Shown here piece after piece: positions 11,218 through 19,217 of a stretch of DNA of 64,000 nucleotides. The notes below the pieces were generated by a model. It was given only the letters and a program-made list of their open reading frames with translations. It did not search any database and had not been told where the DNA came from. The translations under genes and the position numbers were made by a program. This DNA comes from Polymorphobacter megasporae. GTDB taxonomy: Bacteria; Pseudomonadota; Alphaproteobacteria; Sphingomonadales; Sphingomonadaceae. Location: NCBI RefSeq assembly GCF_018982885.2, contig NZ_CP081848.1:3798501-3862500 (forward strand). Reading direction: 5' to 3'. The number at the start of each line of letters is the position of its first letter. Position 1 is the first letter of the stretch.

Positions 11218-13521
11218 ATGAGGCTCTCCGTGACGTGCCTCAAGTTTCTCGCATCCGGCTGCCTGATCGCCGCCTCGGCACCGCTGCTGGCGCAGTCATC
11301 GCAGCCTGTGGCTGGTTTTGTCGCAGACATTATCGTCACCGCCCCCGGCGGCCGCGACTATAACGATGACGCATTGATGGTGACGTCGACCGACCTGGCG
11401 CGCGCCGGGCATGCCGACTTGCTCGGCGGATTGGCGCGATCGCTGCCGGGCCTGTCGCTGTCAGAGGCGCAGAGCAACCCGTACCAACCAAACCTTGTCT
11501 ATCGCGGCTTCGTCGCCTCGCCGCTGCAGGGCAATGCGCAAGGCCTCGCGGTCTACCTCGACGGCGGGCGCTTCAACCAGCCGTTCGGCGATACCGTCAA
11601 CTTCGACCTCCTCCCCGAAGTCGCGATCGACAGCGTGTCGATCCGCGATGCCAGCCCTGTCTATGGCCTGAACGCGCTCGGCGGCGCGATCATCGTCGCC
11701 ACGAAGACCGGGCGGACGGCGCCGGGGTTCGCCATGTCCGGAGCGGGCGGGCGCTATGACCGTGCCAACGGCTCGGTCGAGGCCGGCTGGAATGACGGAC
11801 CGTACAGCGCCTATGTCGCGCTCGAGGGAAATCATGACGGCGGATGGCGGCGGCACTCGCCCTCGACGCTATACAATGGCTACGCCGACCTCGGCTTCGA
11901 CGGCGAGCACGCCGGCATCCACCTTAAGCTCGTCGGCGCCGACAGCGACCTGACCGGCAACGGGTCGGCCCCGGTCGAACTGCTTGCCGCCGACCGACGT
12001 GCAGTGTTCACCTACCCCGATAACACCCGCAACCAATATGGCCGGGTGAGCCTGCATCCGTGGGTAAAGCTGTCGTCGACCATCCGCATCGAGGCGAGCC
12101 TGTACCTCCAGCATCTGCGTCAGCGCACCGTCAACGGTGATGCCGCCGATGTCGAAGGCTGTGACGACGCGGCCGGGCAGCTGTGCCTCGAGGATACCGC
12201 GGGCAACCAGAACCCGTTGATCGGCGCGAACGGTGCCGCGGTGGCCGACACCCTCGATGGTGCCTATGGCGTCCTCAATCGCAGCACGACCCGGACGACG
12301 TCCGCGGGTGCGCTGGTCCAGCTCGTCGACACGCGCGCTTTGCTCGGCGGCAACAACGAACTGACGATCGGCTTCAGCCACGACCGCAGCCGGACCAGCT
12401 TCGAGTCGGCGACCGAGCTCGGCGCGCTGACCCAGGACCGCAGCGTCGAGGGGCTCGGCACGATCATCGACCAGCCCGACGGCTCGATTGCTCCGGTCGC
12501 GCTGCTGGCACGAACGCGCTACACCGGGGTGTTCCTGTCCGACCGGCTGCCGCTGTTGCCCGGCCTTACTGCCGAGATCGGCGTGCGCTGGAACGTTGCC
12601 GAGGTCGCACTCGACGACCAGCTCGGCACGGCGCTGAACGGCCGGCACAGCTTCCACCGCGTCAATCCCGGCGTCGAGCTCGCGTACCAGATCGTGCCGG
12701 CGATTGCCGTGCGCGCCGGCTATGCCGAGACCAACCGCGCACCGACGCCTGCCGAGCTGTCATGCGCCGATCCCGCCGCGCCGTGCAGCCTCACCAACTT
12801 CTTCGTCGGCGACCCGCCGCTGAAGCAGGTCGTCGCCAAGACCTGGGAAGCCGGCGCGTCGGGCAAGTTCGATGCCGGTCCCTGGCAGCTGAGCTGGCTG
12901 GTGTCGACGTACCGCGGCGTCAATCATGACGACATCCAATTCATCGCCGCCGACACGCGCGGCCGGGCCTATTTCCAGAACATCGGGCAGACCCGGCGGC
13001 AGGGCGTCGACGCCAGCCTGACCGCGAAACAAGGTCCCTGGACCGTTCACGCCGGCTATGCCCTGACCGACGCGACCTTCCGCACCGCGCTGCTGCTCAA
13101 CAGTCCCGACAACCCGTCGGCCGACGATGATGGACAGATTCAAGTCCGCCGCGGCGACCGCTTGCCCGGCATCCCGCAGCATCGCGGGCTCGTGTCGGTT
13201 GACTTCACCGGGCGCAAATTCACCCTTGGTGGCGATGTGCAGGCGCAAAGCGGTCAGTATCTGAGCGGCGATGAAGCAAATCTCCAACCCACCACCGGAG
13301 CATTTGCGTTGCTCAACCTGCGCGGCAGCGTTGCCGTACTCGGACCCGTCTCGGTGTTCGGCGAGCTGACCAACGTCTTCGACAAGCGCTACGCGAGCTT
13401 CGGGACCTTCTCCGAGACCAGCCAGGTCGCGCTCGCCGAGGCGCCCGGGGCGACCAACCCCCGCAGTCTCGGACCAGGCGCACCGCGCCGCTGGCTCGCC
13501 GGGATACGGACGCGCTTCTAG
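11218..13521 (+). CDS. TonB-dependent receptor
   Basis: 767 aa outer-membrane receptor. Signal peptide residues 1-25 (cleaved near LLAQ-SS), a TonB-box-like ADIIVTAPGG, then a plug with QPNLVYRGF, GLAVYLDGGRFNQPFGDTVNFDLLP and SPVYGLNALGGAI. The barrel contains the usual AYRTNRAPTPAELSC-like receptor motif (here GYAETNRAPTPAEL) and ends TNVFDKRYASFGTF, then IRTRF with a terminal Phe. It is closer to general ferric or substrate receptors than to the FhuA type, so the substrate is unknown. It lies 256 bases downstream of the iron block and may belong with it. ATG 11218 lacks a clear ribosome site. Confidence 0.9.
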   Translation: MRLSVTCLKFLASGCLIAASAPLLAQSSQPVAGFVADIIVTAPGGRDYNDDALMVTSTDLARAGHADLLGGLARSLPGLSLSEAQSNPYQPNLVYRGFVASPLQGNAQGLAVYLDGGRFNQPFGDTVNFDLLPEVAIDSVSIRDASPVYGLNALGGAIIVATKTGRTAPGFAMSGAGGRYDRANGSVEAGWNDGPYSAYVALEGNHDGGWRRHSPSTLYNGYADLGFDGEHAGIHLKLVGADSDLTGNGSAPVELLAADRRAVFTYPDNTRNQYGRVSLHPWVKLSSTIRIEASLYLQHLRQRTVNGDAADVEGCDDAAGQLCLEDTAGNQNPLIGANGAAVADTLDGAYGVLNRSTTRTTSAGALVQLVDTRALLGGNNELTIGFSHDRSRTSFESATELGALTQDRSVEGLGTIIDQPDGSIAPVALLARTRYTGVFLSDRLPLLPGLTAEIGVRWNVAEVALDDQLGTALNGRHSFHRVNPGVELAYQIVPAIAVRAGYAETNRAPTPAELSCADPAAPCSLTNFFVGDPPLKQVVAKTWEAGASGKFDAGPWQLSWLVSTYRGVNHDDIQFIAADTRGRAYFQNIGQTRRQGVDASLTAKQGPWTVHAGYALTDATFRTALLLNSPDNPSADDDGQIQVRRGDRLPGIPQHRGLVSVDFTGRKFTLGGDVQAQSGQYLSGDEANLQPTTGAFALLNLRGSVAVLGPVSVFGELTNVFDKRYASFGTFSETSQVALAEAPGATNPRSLGPGAPRRWLAGIRTRF

Positions 13522-13570
13522 GGGCGCTGCGGCCTGATCACGCGCCGCTCCGGCCCGGACACAAGGATGA

Positions 13571-13780
13571 CTGGAAGGCAGCCGGTTCGACGACCTGATG
13601 GGCAAGACACCCCAGGCCGACGGCGTGACCTACGAAGCGGCAACGGTCGGCAGCAGTCCCTGGCTGGTGGTGCCGGCCGGTTGACGCGGTGGCAGGCAGC
13701 GCGATCCTCTATGGCGCGACGGCGGCTGGTTCTCACTCGATCTGGTCGGTGACTTCCTGAGACACAGTCTCGACCGCTGA
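13571..13780 (+). pseudogene. possible remnant of an alpha/beta-hydrolase gene
   Basis: The intergenic stretch translates in one frame to RFDDLMGKTPQADGVTYEA, then VGSSPWLVVPAG, a stop, and later GGWFSLDLVGDFL before another stop. This order resembles the start of hormone-sensitive-lipase-type hydrolases (substrate-loop region, then an LYxHGGGFxLGS oxyanion motif). AILYG, which would be the strand before HGGG, is read in a neighbouring frame, implying a small indel. No start and no catalytic region are present. This is a guess from a short match. The remainder of the 13522-13822 gap holds nothing I recognise. Confidence 0.3.
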
Positions 13781-13822
13781 CGGAGGCTTCGAGACCGCCT
13801 GCCGGTCGCGATGACGGATTTG

Positions 13823-15457
13823 CTAGCCCTCGACCTCGGACTCGGGGTCGGCGAGACGATCCCCGGTCGCGCTCTCGAGCGCGTGCAGGTTGCGCGCATC
13901 CTCGAGGTCGAGCTCGCGCTCGATGCGGCGGCGGGCGTCGTCGGTAATCGCATCGTCGCGGTAGGCGATGGCGATCGCGTCACGCTCGGCCTCGATCAGT
14001 CTGGCCTGGAGTCGCGCATCGACCGCGACCGGGCTGCCTTCGACCGCGTCGTCGGCAGTGCCGGCATATTCCTTGCGCCGGTCGCCGTGGCGGCGGCGTA
14101 GCGCCTCGATCGCCGCCGGGTCTTCGCCGGTGGCATCGAGGTGATCGATCTCGGCGAGGACCGCATCGATCGCCGCCAGTCGCGCCGTGACCTCGGCCTT
14201 CTTGGCGTCGGCGGCCTCGCGCCTGCCCTCATCGGCCAGCCCTAAGGCTTTGATCACCGGCGGCAGCAGCGCACCCTGCCCGATCAGCGTCACCATGATC
14301 ACGACGAAGGTCACGAACAGGATGAGGTCACGCTCGGGAAACGGCACGTCGCCGATCTGCCGAGGGATGGCGAGCGCGGCGGCGAGCGAGACGACGCCGC
14401 GGATGCCGGTGAAGCCGATCAGGAATGGCATCTGCCAGCGCGGATTCGGATCGCGACGGCCGACGGCCGGGATCAACCGTGGCAGATATGTCGCCGGGAA
14501 AACCCAGATGAAGCGGACGACCACGACCACCACCGTGACGACCACCGCCGCCTCGGCCAGCCGTTGCCACCCTCCGCCCGATAGCCCGCTCGCGAGCGCC
14601 TTGGCCTGCAGACCGATGAGCATGAAGAGCAGACCCTCGATCGCGTGGGTGACCAGTCCCCAGACGAAATAGCCCTGGAGTCGCGTTGCCGAGGCGATCA
14701 GCCGCGGGCCGTTCCAGCTGACGAACAGTCCGGCGGCGACCGCAGCGAGCACGCCCGACCCGCCGAGCGCATGCGGTGGCCAGAAGGCGAGGAACGGCGT
14801 GAGCAGGGCGAGGATGATCTCCGACTGCGGGCTCTTCGCCCAGCGGCGGATGCGCAGCGTGGTCCAGGCGACGGCAAGCCCCCACGCCAGTTCGCCGACG
14901 ACGATCGCGGCGAAGGAGGCCAAGGCCGTCGACACCGAGACGCCGCCGCTCGTGACCGCGCCGACCGCGAAGGCAAACAGGATTAGCGCCGTGGCGTCGT
15001 TGACCAGCCCTTCACCCTCGAGAATCGTCAGCAGCCGCTGCGGCATGTGCAGCCGCCGCGCGATCGCCATCGGTGCGACCGCGTCGGGCGGCGCAACGAC
15101 GGCACCGAGGACGAAGCCGACCGCCCAGTTCATGCCGAGCAGGAAGTGACACGCCGCGGCGACGGCGGACGCGGTGAACAGGACGCAGCCGATGGCGAGA
15201 AGCAGGATCGGCCGGAGGTTATCGCGGAACCCGCGCCAGCTCATGCCGACCCCAGCGCTATAGAGCAGCGGCGGCAGGAGCACGAGCATGACGAAGTCGG
15301 GCTTGATCGTGACCGGCTTCAGCCCCGGAATTATACTGATCGCCGCGCCGGTCAGCACGAGCACGATCGACTGCGGAACGCCAAGCCGCCCCGACCCGGC
15401 GTCGGCGAGCGCCGTCACCGCGAGCAGCACCGCTCCAAAGGCAAGGATGGACAGCAT
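13823..15457 (-). CDS. CPA1-family Na+/H+ antiporter
   Basis: 544 aa. About 12 membrane spans (residues 1-415) followed by a charged cytoplasmic tail of about 130 residues with predicted coils and the late motif RRIERELDLEDAR. CPA1 signatures are visible: FVLGAVVAPPDAVAP (the Asp-containing unwound helix) and LEGEGLVNDATALILF, which holds the ion-binding Asp pair region. FTGIRGVVSLAAALAIP is the third conserved block. It exchanges Na+ (or K+) for H+ to control pH and salt. The gene is alone; ATG 15457 is accepted from its hydrophobic N-terminal span. Confidence 0.92.
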   Translation of the reverse strand: MLSILAFGAVLLAVTALADAGSGRLGVPQSIVLVLTGAAISIIPGLKPVTIKPDFVMLVLLPPLLYSAGVGMSWRGFRDNLRPILLLAIGCVLFTASAVAAACHFLLGMNWAVGFVLGAVVAPPDAVAPMAIARRLHMPQRLLTILEGEGLVNDATALILFAFAVGAVTSGGVSVSTALASFAAIVVGELAWGLAVAWTTLRIRRWAKSPQSEIILALLTPFLAFWPPHALGGSGVLAAVAAGLFVSWNGPRLIASATRLQGYFVWGLVTHAIEGLLFMLIGLQAKALASGLSGGGWQRLAEAAVVVTVVVVVVRFIWVFPATYLPRLIPAVGRRDPNPRWQMPFLIGFTGIRGVVSLAAALAIPRQIGDVPFPERDLILFVTFVVIMVTLIGQGALLPPVIKALGLADEGRREAADAKKAEVTARLAAIDAVLAEIDHLDATGEDPAAIEALRRRHGDRRKEYAGTADDAVEGSPVAVDARLQARLIEAERDAIAIAYRDDAITDDARRRIERELDLEDARNLHALESATGDRLADPESEVEG

Positions 15458-15838
15458 GGTTCGAGCGTGTGGGCGACCGTCGTGCGGGTCAAGGCAATGT
15501 AGGCGTCGGTCGCTTTCTTGTGCGCCGATTCCGACGACGACGCATGATGAAGCTGTACCAATGAGAAAGAACGCGTGCCGCCCGGTGGCGACGAGGGAGC
15601 CTACCGCGATCCGGGGGGTGTAGGACAGCGGCTTCGACAGCTGCTCCCGCCGTGGTGTTGCCGTTCCCGCAACCGCCTCGCGGGGCTTGCCCGCTACCCG
15701 GCATTGCTGGCAGACAATACAGTAGCGCTCAAATCACCGCTGGCCGGGTAAGATAGAGTGGCTACAATCAACGTCATACCCGCGAAGGCGGGGATGACGG
15801 AACGTCAGACTGATTTCGCGCACCAGGAGCCCTCGCCG
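15458..15838. other. 381-base intergenic region between divergent genes
   Basis: Lies between the antiporter and nitronate monooxygenase starts. Short open frames in it lack coding character. The only clear structure is the palindromic repeat at 15772-15799; promoters for both flanking genes are presumably here but none is obvious. Confidence 0.6.
15772..15799. repeat. REP-like palindrome
   Basis: CGTCATACCCGC, a GAAG loop and GCGGGGATGACG form a 12-base stem with one mismatch. Near-identical palindromes (GTCATCCCCGCGAAGGCGGG type) are dispersed in many alphaproteobacterial genomes. It lies 40 bases before the next start codon and is not in the gene. Confidence 0.7.
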
Positions 15839-16795
15839 ATGTCGATCCCCGCCGCCCTCAGCCGCCGCCTGTCGATCCCGGTGATTGCGTCGCCGCTATT
15901 CATCATCTCGAACCCCGACCTCGTCATCGCGCAGTGCAAGGCGGGCGTCATCGGCAGTTTCCCGAGCCTTAACGCGCGCCCGCTCGCGCAGTTCGAGGAG
16001 TGGCTTGTCCGATTGAACGCTGAGATTGGCCCCGACGACGCGCCGTATGCGGTCAACCTGATCGTCCACAAGTCGAACGACCGGCTGATGGACGACCTCG
16101 CTTTGTGCGTGAAGTACAAGGTCCCGGTGATCATCACGTCGCTCGGCGCGCGGGTCGACGTCAACGAAGCGATTCATTCGTACGGCGGCATCGTCATGCA
16201 CGACGTCATCAACGACCGCTTCGCCCACAAGGCGATCGAGAAGGGCGCCGACGGCCTGATCGCGGTCGCCGCCGGGGCGGGCGGCCATGCCGGCACGACC
16301 TCGCCGTTCGCGCTCATCCAGGAAATCCGCAAGTGGTTCGACGGCCCGCTCGCGCTGTCGGGGTCGATCGCCAGCGGCGCGTCGGTGCTTGCGGCGACCG
16401 CGATGGGAGCCGACTTCGCCTATATCGGCTCGGCGTTCATCGCCACGACCGAGGCGCGCGCCGACGAGCGCTACAAGCAGATGATCGTCGACAGTTCGGC
16501 ATCCGACATCGTCTATTCGAGCCTGTTCACCGGGGTCAGTGGCAACTACCTCAAGCCGTCGATCACGCTTGCCGGAATGGACCCCGACCACCTTCCCGAG
16601 GGCGACGTCTCGACGATGGACTTCGGCAGCGGCGCCGCGCCCAAGGCGTGGAAGGAAATCTGGGGCTGCGGCCAAGGGATCGGCGCGATCGATGCCGTTA
16701 TGCCAGCGGCGGCGTTCATCGCGAAGCTGCGCCGCGAGTATGATAGCGCCCGCGGCCGGATCGGGATCGCGCCGTTGCGAGCGGTGGCGGCGTAG
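15839..16795 (+). CDS. nitronate monooxygenase (2-nitropropane dioxygenase family)
   Basis: 318 aa FMN-dependent TIM-barrel enzyme that oxidises alkyl nitronates such as propionate-3-nitronate. ATG 15839 has AGGAG 9 bases upstream; the frame extends further left through the REP palindrome, which argues against an earlier start. Family signatures: SPLFIISNPDLVIAQCKAG at the N-terminus, and AAGAGGHAGTTSPFAL, the flavin-binding loop with the catalytic His. SGSIASGASVLAATAMGADFAYIGSAF matches the phosphate-binding end of the barrel. Monocistronic; the next gene is 73 bases away with its own site. Confidence 0.92.
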   Translation: MSIPAALSRRLSIPVIASPLFIISNPDLVIAQCKAGVIGSFPSLNARPLAQFEEWLVRLNAEIGPDDAPYAVNLIVHKSNDRLMDDLALCVKYKVPVIITSLGARVDVNEAIHSYGGIVMHDVINDRFAHKAIEKGADGLIAVAAGAGGHAGTTSPFALIQEIRKWFDGPLALSGSIASGASVLAATAMGADFAYIGSAFIATTEARADERYKQMIVDSSASDIVYSSLFTGVSGNYLKPSITLAGMDPDHLPEGDVSTMDFGSGAAPKAWKEIWGCGQGIGAIDAVMPAAAFIAKLRREYDSARGRIGIAPLRAVAA

Positions 16796-16868
16796 TTCAG
16801 ACCGTCACGGCGGAGCGCGGAACCCCGATGCACCGGCGTCGTTGCGGTTCGACACAGGAGAGACGCCC

Positions 16869-17270
16869 ATGGAACTGACTATCCCGCTCGAGACCGTCTG
16901 CCGCGTCATCCTGCGCGCCCGCGAGTTCGAGGCGCTGGTGCCCGACACCGATCCCGACGACGGCTCGAACCCGACCGATGACGGCGCCGCCGACGAGATC
17001 GAGGACGACGGCGACAACCCGACCGAGGAGGAGCTGCGCGCGATCATCGACGACCTCGCCGACGACGAGAAGGCCGAGCTCGTTGCCCTCGCGCTGGTCG
17101 GCCGCGGGACGTACGATGCGAGCGAGTGGTCCGACGCGATGGACGACGCCAGCGAGGAGGTCGACGACGCTGCGGACTTCCTGCTCGATCTGCCGATGCT
17201 TGCGGCGTACCTCGAAGGCGGCCTCGCCGCGTTCGACCTGTCGTGCGACGGGCTTGGGCAGGTCGTCTGA
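16869..17270 (+). CDS. DUF3775 domain-containing protein
   Basis: 133 aa, very acidic. The start at ATG 16869 has AGGAGA 6 bases upstream. The layout matches DUF3775: an N-terminal VCRVILRAREFEA helix, a central Asp/Glu-rich segment, then DDEKAELVALALVGRG and a C-terminal LDLPMLAAYLEGGLAAF helix. The family is widespread in alphaproteobacteria and has no known function. It is convergent with the HTH gene that follows, with a hairpin between them. Confidence 0.8.
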   Translation: MELTIPLETVCRVILRAREFEALVPDTDPDDGSNPTDDGAADEIEDDGDNPTEEELRAIIDDLADDEKAELVALALVGRGTYDASEWSDAMDDASEEVDDAADFLLDLPMLAAYLEGGLAAFDLSCDGLGQVV

Positions 17271-17278
17271 CGCTCTGC

Positions 17279-17304
17279 TTAAGTTGACAGAGTTGGCAAT
17301 TTCG
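17279..17304. repeat. direct repeat, copy 1 (two GTTGRC units)
   Basis: Starts TTAAGTTGACAG. It contains GTTGACA at 17283 and GTTGGCA at 17292, spaced 9 bases apart. It agrees with copy 2 at 17335 at about 22 of 26 positions. Confidence 0.6.
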
Positions 17305-17306
17305 AC

Positions 17307-17333
17307 GCCGTGATCGCGTCCTGCGGTCACGGC
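17307..17333. terminator. strong hairpin between convergent genes
   Basis: GCCGTGATCGC, loop GTCCT, GCGGTCACGGC: an 11-pair stem with one G-T pair. It lies exactly between the two direct repeats and between the convergent DUF3775 and HTH genes, so a two-way terminator is the simplest reading. Confidence 0.6.
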
Positions 17334-17334
17334 A

Positions 17335-17360
17335 TTAAGTTGACAGTGTTGACGTTTTCG
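17335..17360. repeat. direct repeat, copy 2 (two GTTGAC units)
   Basis: Starts TTAAGTTGACAG. It contains GTTGACA at 17339 and GTTGACG at 17348, again 9 bases apart. It also encodes the last residues and stop codon of the reverse-strand HTH gene. Confidence 0.6.
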
Positions 17361-17736
17361 GCGGTTTGGCGCGGCTTGTCCGCGGGCTCGAACGGTAGAG
17401 CAGGAGCGCGGTCAGCAGGCGATTAGTGACGACGACCCGCTCGCCGACGATCGCCCCCTTGTACTTCACTGGCCGCGTCTCGCCCTCGGACACGCGGTCG
17501 GCTGCCTCGTCCGCGATGTCGGCCATGTAGCGGTCGAGCGCCGCATCCCACGCGCGGGCGAAGGCGGCATTGTGCGGCTGATCGCGAAACTTGTACGCGC
17601 TTGTCCGCGACAGGCCGATCCGCGCACAGACCTCGCGGACGTTACCCGAGGTCGCGAGGTCGGTGACGAACTGACGCTGACGCGCCGGGGTCCACCCGGT
17701 GCGACGACGACGGCGACGAGGCGGGGAAGTGTCCAT
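17335..17736 (-). CDS. small helix-turn-helix protein, terminase-small-subunit-like
   Basis: 133 aa. A very basic start (RRRRRR at residues 7-12) is followed by WTPARQRQFVTDLATSGNV and VCARIGLSRTSAYKFRDQP, a clear helix-turn-helix as in phage terminase small subunits and recombinase-type HTHs. A helical region with DRYMADIADEAADRV follows, then a short beta stretch (PVKYKGAIVGERVVV). DNA binding is a safe inference; the target is not. No other phage gene is near. The stop codon lies inside the direct repeat, whose GTTGAC units might be binding sites. Confidence 0.7.
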   Translation of the reverse strand: MDTSPPRRRRRRTGWTPARQRQFVTDLATSGNVREVCARIGLSRTSAYKFRDQPHNAAFARAWDAALDRYMADIADEAADRVSEGETRPVKYKGAIVGERVVVTNRLLTALLLYRSSPRTSRAKPPKTSTLST

Positions 17737-17741
17737 CCCCG

Positions 17742-17770
17742 CCCATAGCCTAATTGGTTCGCAATGTCAA
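17742..17770 (-). promoter_or_regulatory. candidate promoter of the HTH gene
   Basis: On the reverse strand TTGACA (17770-17765) is followed after 17 bases by TATGGG (17747-17742). The expected transcription start falls on or next to the ATG at 17736, so the mRNA may be leaderless. GCAAT-N6-ATTGC (17761-17776) overlaps the -35 box and could be an operator. Confidence 0.4.
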
Positions 17771-17802
17771 GATTGCACCGCCAAATCCTACAAAAGGTAA
17801 GA

Positions 17803-18759
17803 TCAGCGGCGTGCCCGCTCGACGTTGATCGACGGGCCGGCCTTCTTCGCCAGCGGCTCGATCTTCGGCTTGACGCCGAGCGCGATCAGCAGCGACGACG
17901 AGACGAAGATCGACGAATATGTGCCGACGACGATCCCGAGCAGCATCGCTGCGGTGAACCCGAAGATCACGTCGGGGCCGAGCAGCAGCATCGCGGTCAG
18001 CGCGGTGATCATCGCCAGCGACGTCATCACGGTGCGCGGCAGCGTCTCGTTGACGCTGAGGTCGATGATCGGGCCGATGTCCATCTGGCGGTACTTGCGC
18101 AGGTTTTCGCGAATCCGGTCATCGATCACGACCTTGTCGTTGAGGCTGTAGCCGATGATCGTCAGGATCGCGGCGACGACGTTCAAGTCGAACTCGAGGT
18201 GTGTCAGCGCGAAGAAACCGAGCGTCACCGTGACGTCGTGGACGAGCGCGACGACGGTCGAGACGCCGAAATGCCATTCGAAGCGGAACCAGGTGAACAG
18301 CGCTACCGCCGCCATCGACAGCAGCACCGCGAGCGCACCCTTGTGGATCAGCTCCTGGCTGACCTTGCCGCTCACCGACTCGGTGCGGCGGAAGCTGACA
18401 TTGCCGTATTTGCCCTTGAGGTCGCTCTGGACCTTGGCGACGACCTTCTGCACCGCGGTCTGGTCGCCCGGCGGCAGCGGCAGGCGGATCAGGATGTTCT
18501 TCGGCGAGCCGAATTCCTGCAGCGAGACATCGCCGACGCCGAGGCCGCGAACCTCGCCGCGCAGCCGGTCGAGCGGCGGTGCCACCGGGAAGGCGACCTC
18601 CATCGTCAACCCGCCGACGAAATCGACGCCGAGGTTGAGCCCGCGCGTCGCGAGCAGCCCGATCGAGCCGAGCGTCAGCAGCAGCGTCAGCGCGAACGCG
18701 AAGTAGCGAAGCTTGACGAAGCCGATGTTGGTGTTGTCAGGAACGATCTTCAACGGCAT
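17803..18759 (-). CDS. secF: protein translocase subunit SecF
   Basis: 318 aa inner-membrane partner of SecD that uses the proton gradient to help export. ATG 18759 is chosen because the protein then begins MPLKIVPDNTNIGF, as in related SecFs, and AAGGAAG precedes it. Signatures: GLNLGVDFVGG in the first periplasmic segment, ALVHDVTVTLGFFAL and TIIGYSLNDKVVIDDRIREN in the RND core, and SLAMITALTAMLLLGPDVIFGF. Six membrane spans fit. The start overlaps the stop of the DUF559 gene by 10 bases, so translation may now be coupled to that inserted gene. Confidence 0.96.
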   Translation of the reverse strand: MPLKIVPDNTNIGFVKLRYFAFALTLLLTLGSIGLLATRGLNLGVDFVGGLTMEVAFPVAPPLDRLRGEVRGLGVGDVSLQEFGSPKNILIRLPLPPGDQTAVQKVVAKVQSDLKGKYGNVSFRRTESVSGKVSQELIHKGALAVLLSMAAVALFTWFRFEWHFGVSTVVALVHDVTVTLGFFALTHLEFDLNVVAAILTIIGYSLNDKVVIDDRIRENLRKYRQMDIGPIIDLSVNETLPRTVMTSLAMITALTAMLLLGPDVIFGFTAAMLLGIVVGTYSSIFVSSSLLIALGVKPKIEPLAKKAGPSINVERARR

Positions 18760-19217
18760 GACTGGCTTCCTTGATCCTCCCCGCCTTCGGGGAGGGGGAC
18801 CATCGCCCTTGCGATGGTGGAGGGGCGGTTGAACGGGCTCACTGCTTGCGCGCTCAGCCACGAGGCAACACCGGAAGCGTCGCTCAAAACCGCTGCGGCG
18901 GGAATCCTGATACAGCGCAAGCCTTGCGTTGCGAGCCATGCATCGCGGGAGATATCGCGCTGCGGCCGATCGGCATGGTCGTGCGAGCGACCATCGATCT
19001 CGATAGCCAGCCGCGCGGCTGAACAATAAAAGTCGAGCACGTACTCACCTACCGCATGCTGGCGGCGAAACTTCAGCCCACCCGGCCGCAGACGGAGTTC
19101 CTGCCAGAGCAGGACTTCGGGAAGGCTCATGTCGCGGCGCAGCCGGCGGGCCGTGTCGACGTTGCGCGGAACGCCGCTCATGCGGTCTGCGAGCTCGTAC
19201 GCCCGCCCCTCCACCAT
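18750..19217 (-). CDS. DUF559 (Vsr-like) nuclease-fold protein inserted between secD and secF
   Basis: 155 aa. Residues 20-125 form a DUF559 domain: ARRLRRDMSLPEVLLWQ, LKFRRQHAVGEYVLDFYC, LAIEIDGRSHD and GLRCIRIPA. The Asp in VLDF and Glu in AIEID suit the PD-(D/E)xK/Vsr endonuclease fold. The ATG at 19217 lies inside the right copy of a flanking repeat (reads MVEGR), and the C-terminal tail STIARAMVPLPEGGED is encoded by the left copy. A later start, ATG 19181, lacks a good ribosome site. The gene interrupts the usual secD-secF junction. Activity and role are unknown; related vsr-type enzymes nick mismatched DNA. Confidence 0.85.
   Translation of the reverse strand: MVEGRAYELADRMSGVPRNVDTARRLRRDMSLPEVLLWQELRLRPGGLKFRRQHAVGEYVLDFYCSAARLAIEIDGRSHDHADRPQRDISRDAWLATQGLRCIRIPAAAVLSDASGVASWLSAQAVSPFNRPSTIARAMVPLPEGGEDQGSQSCR
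18774..18828 (+). repeat. double-hairpin repeat, left copy flanking the DUF559 gene
   Basis: 55 bases made of two adjacent stem-loops, CCTCCCCG/CGGGGAGG and CCATCGC/GCGATGG, ending GGAGGGGCGG. The reverse complement of the copy at 19203 matches it with only a few differences (two of them single-base gaps in the second loop stem). Confidence 0.85.
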
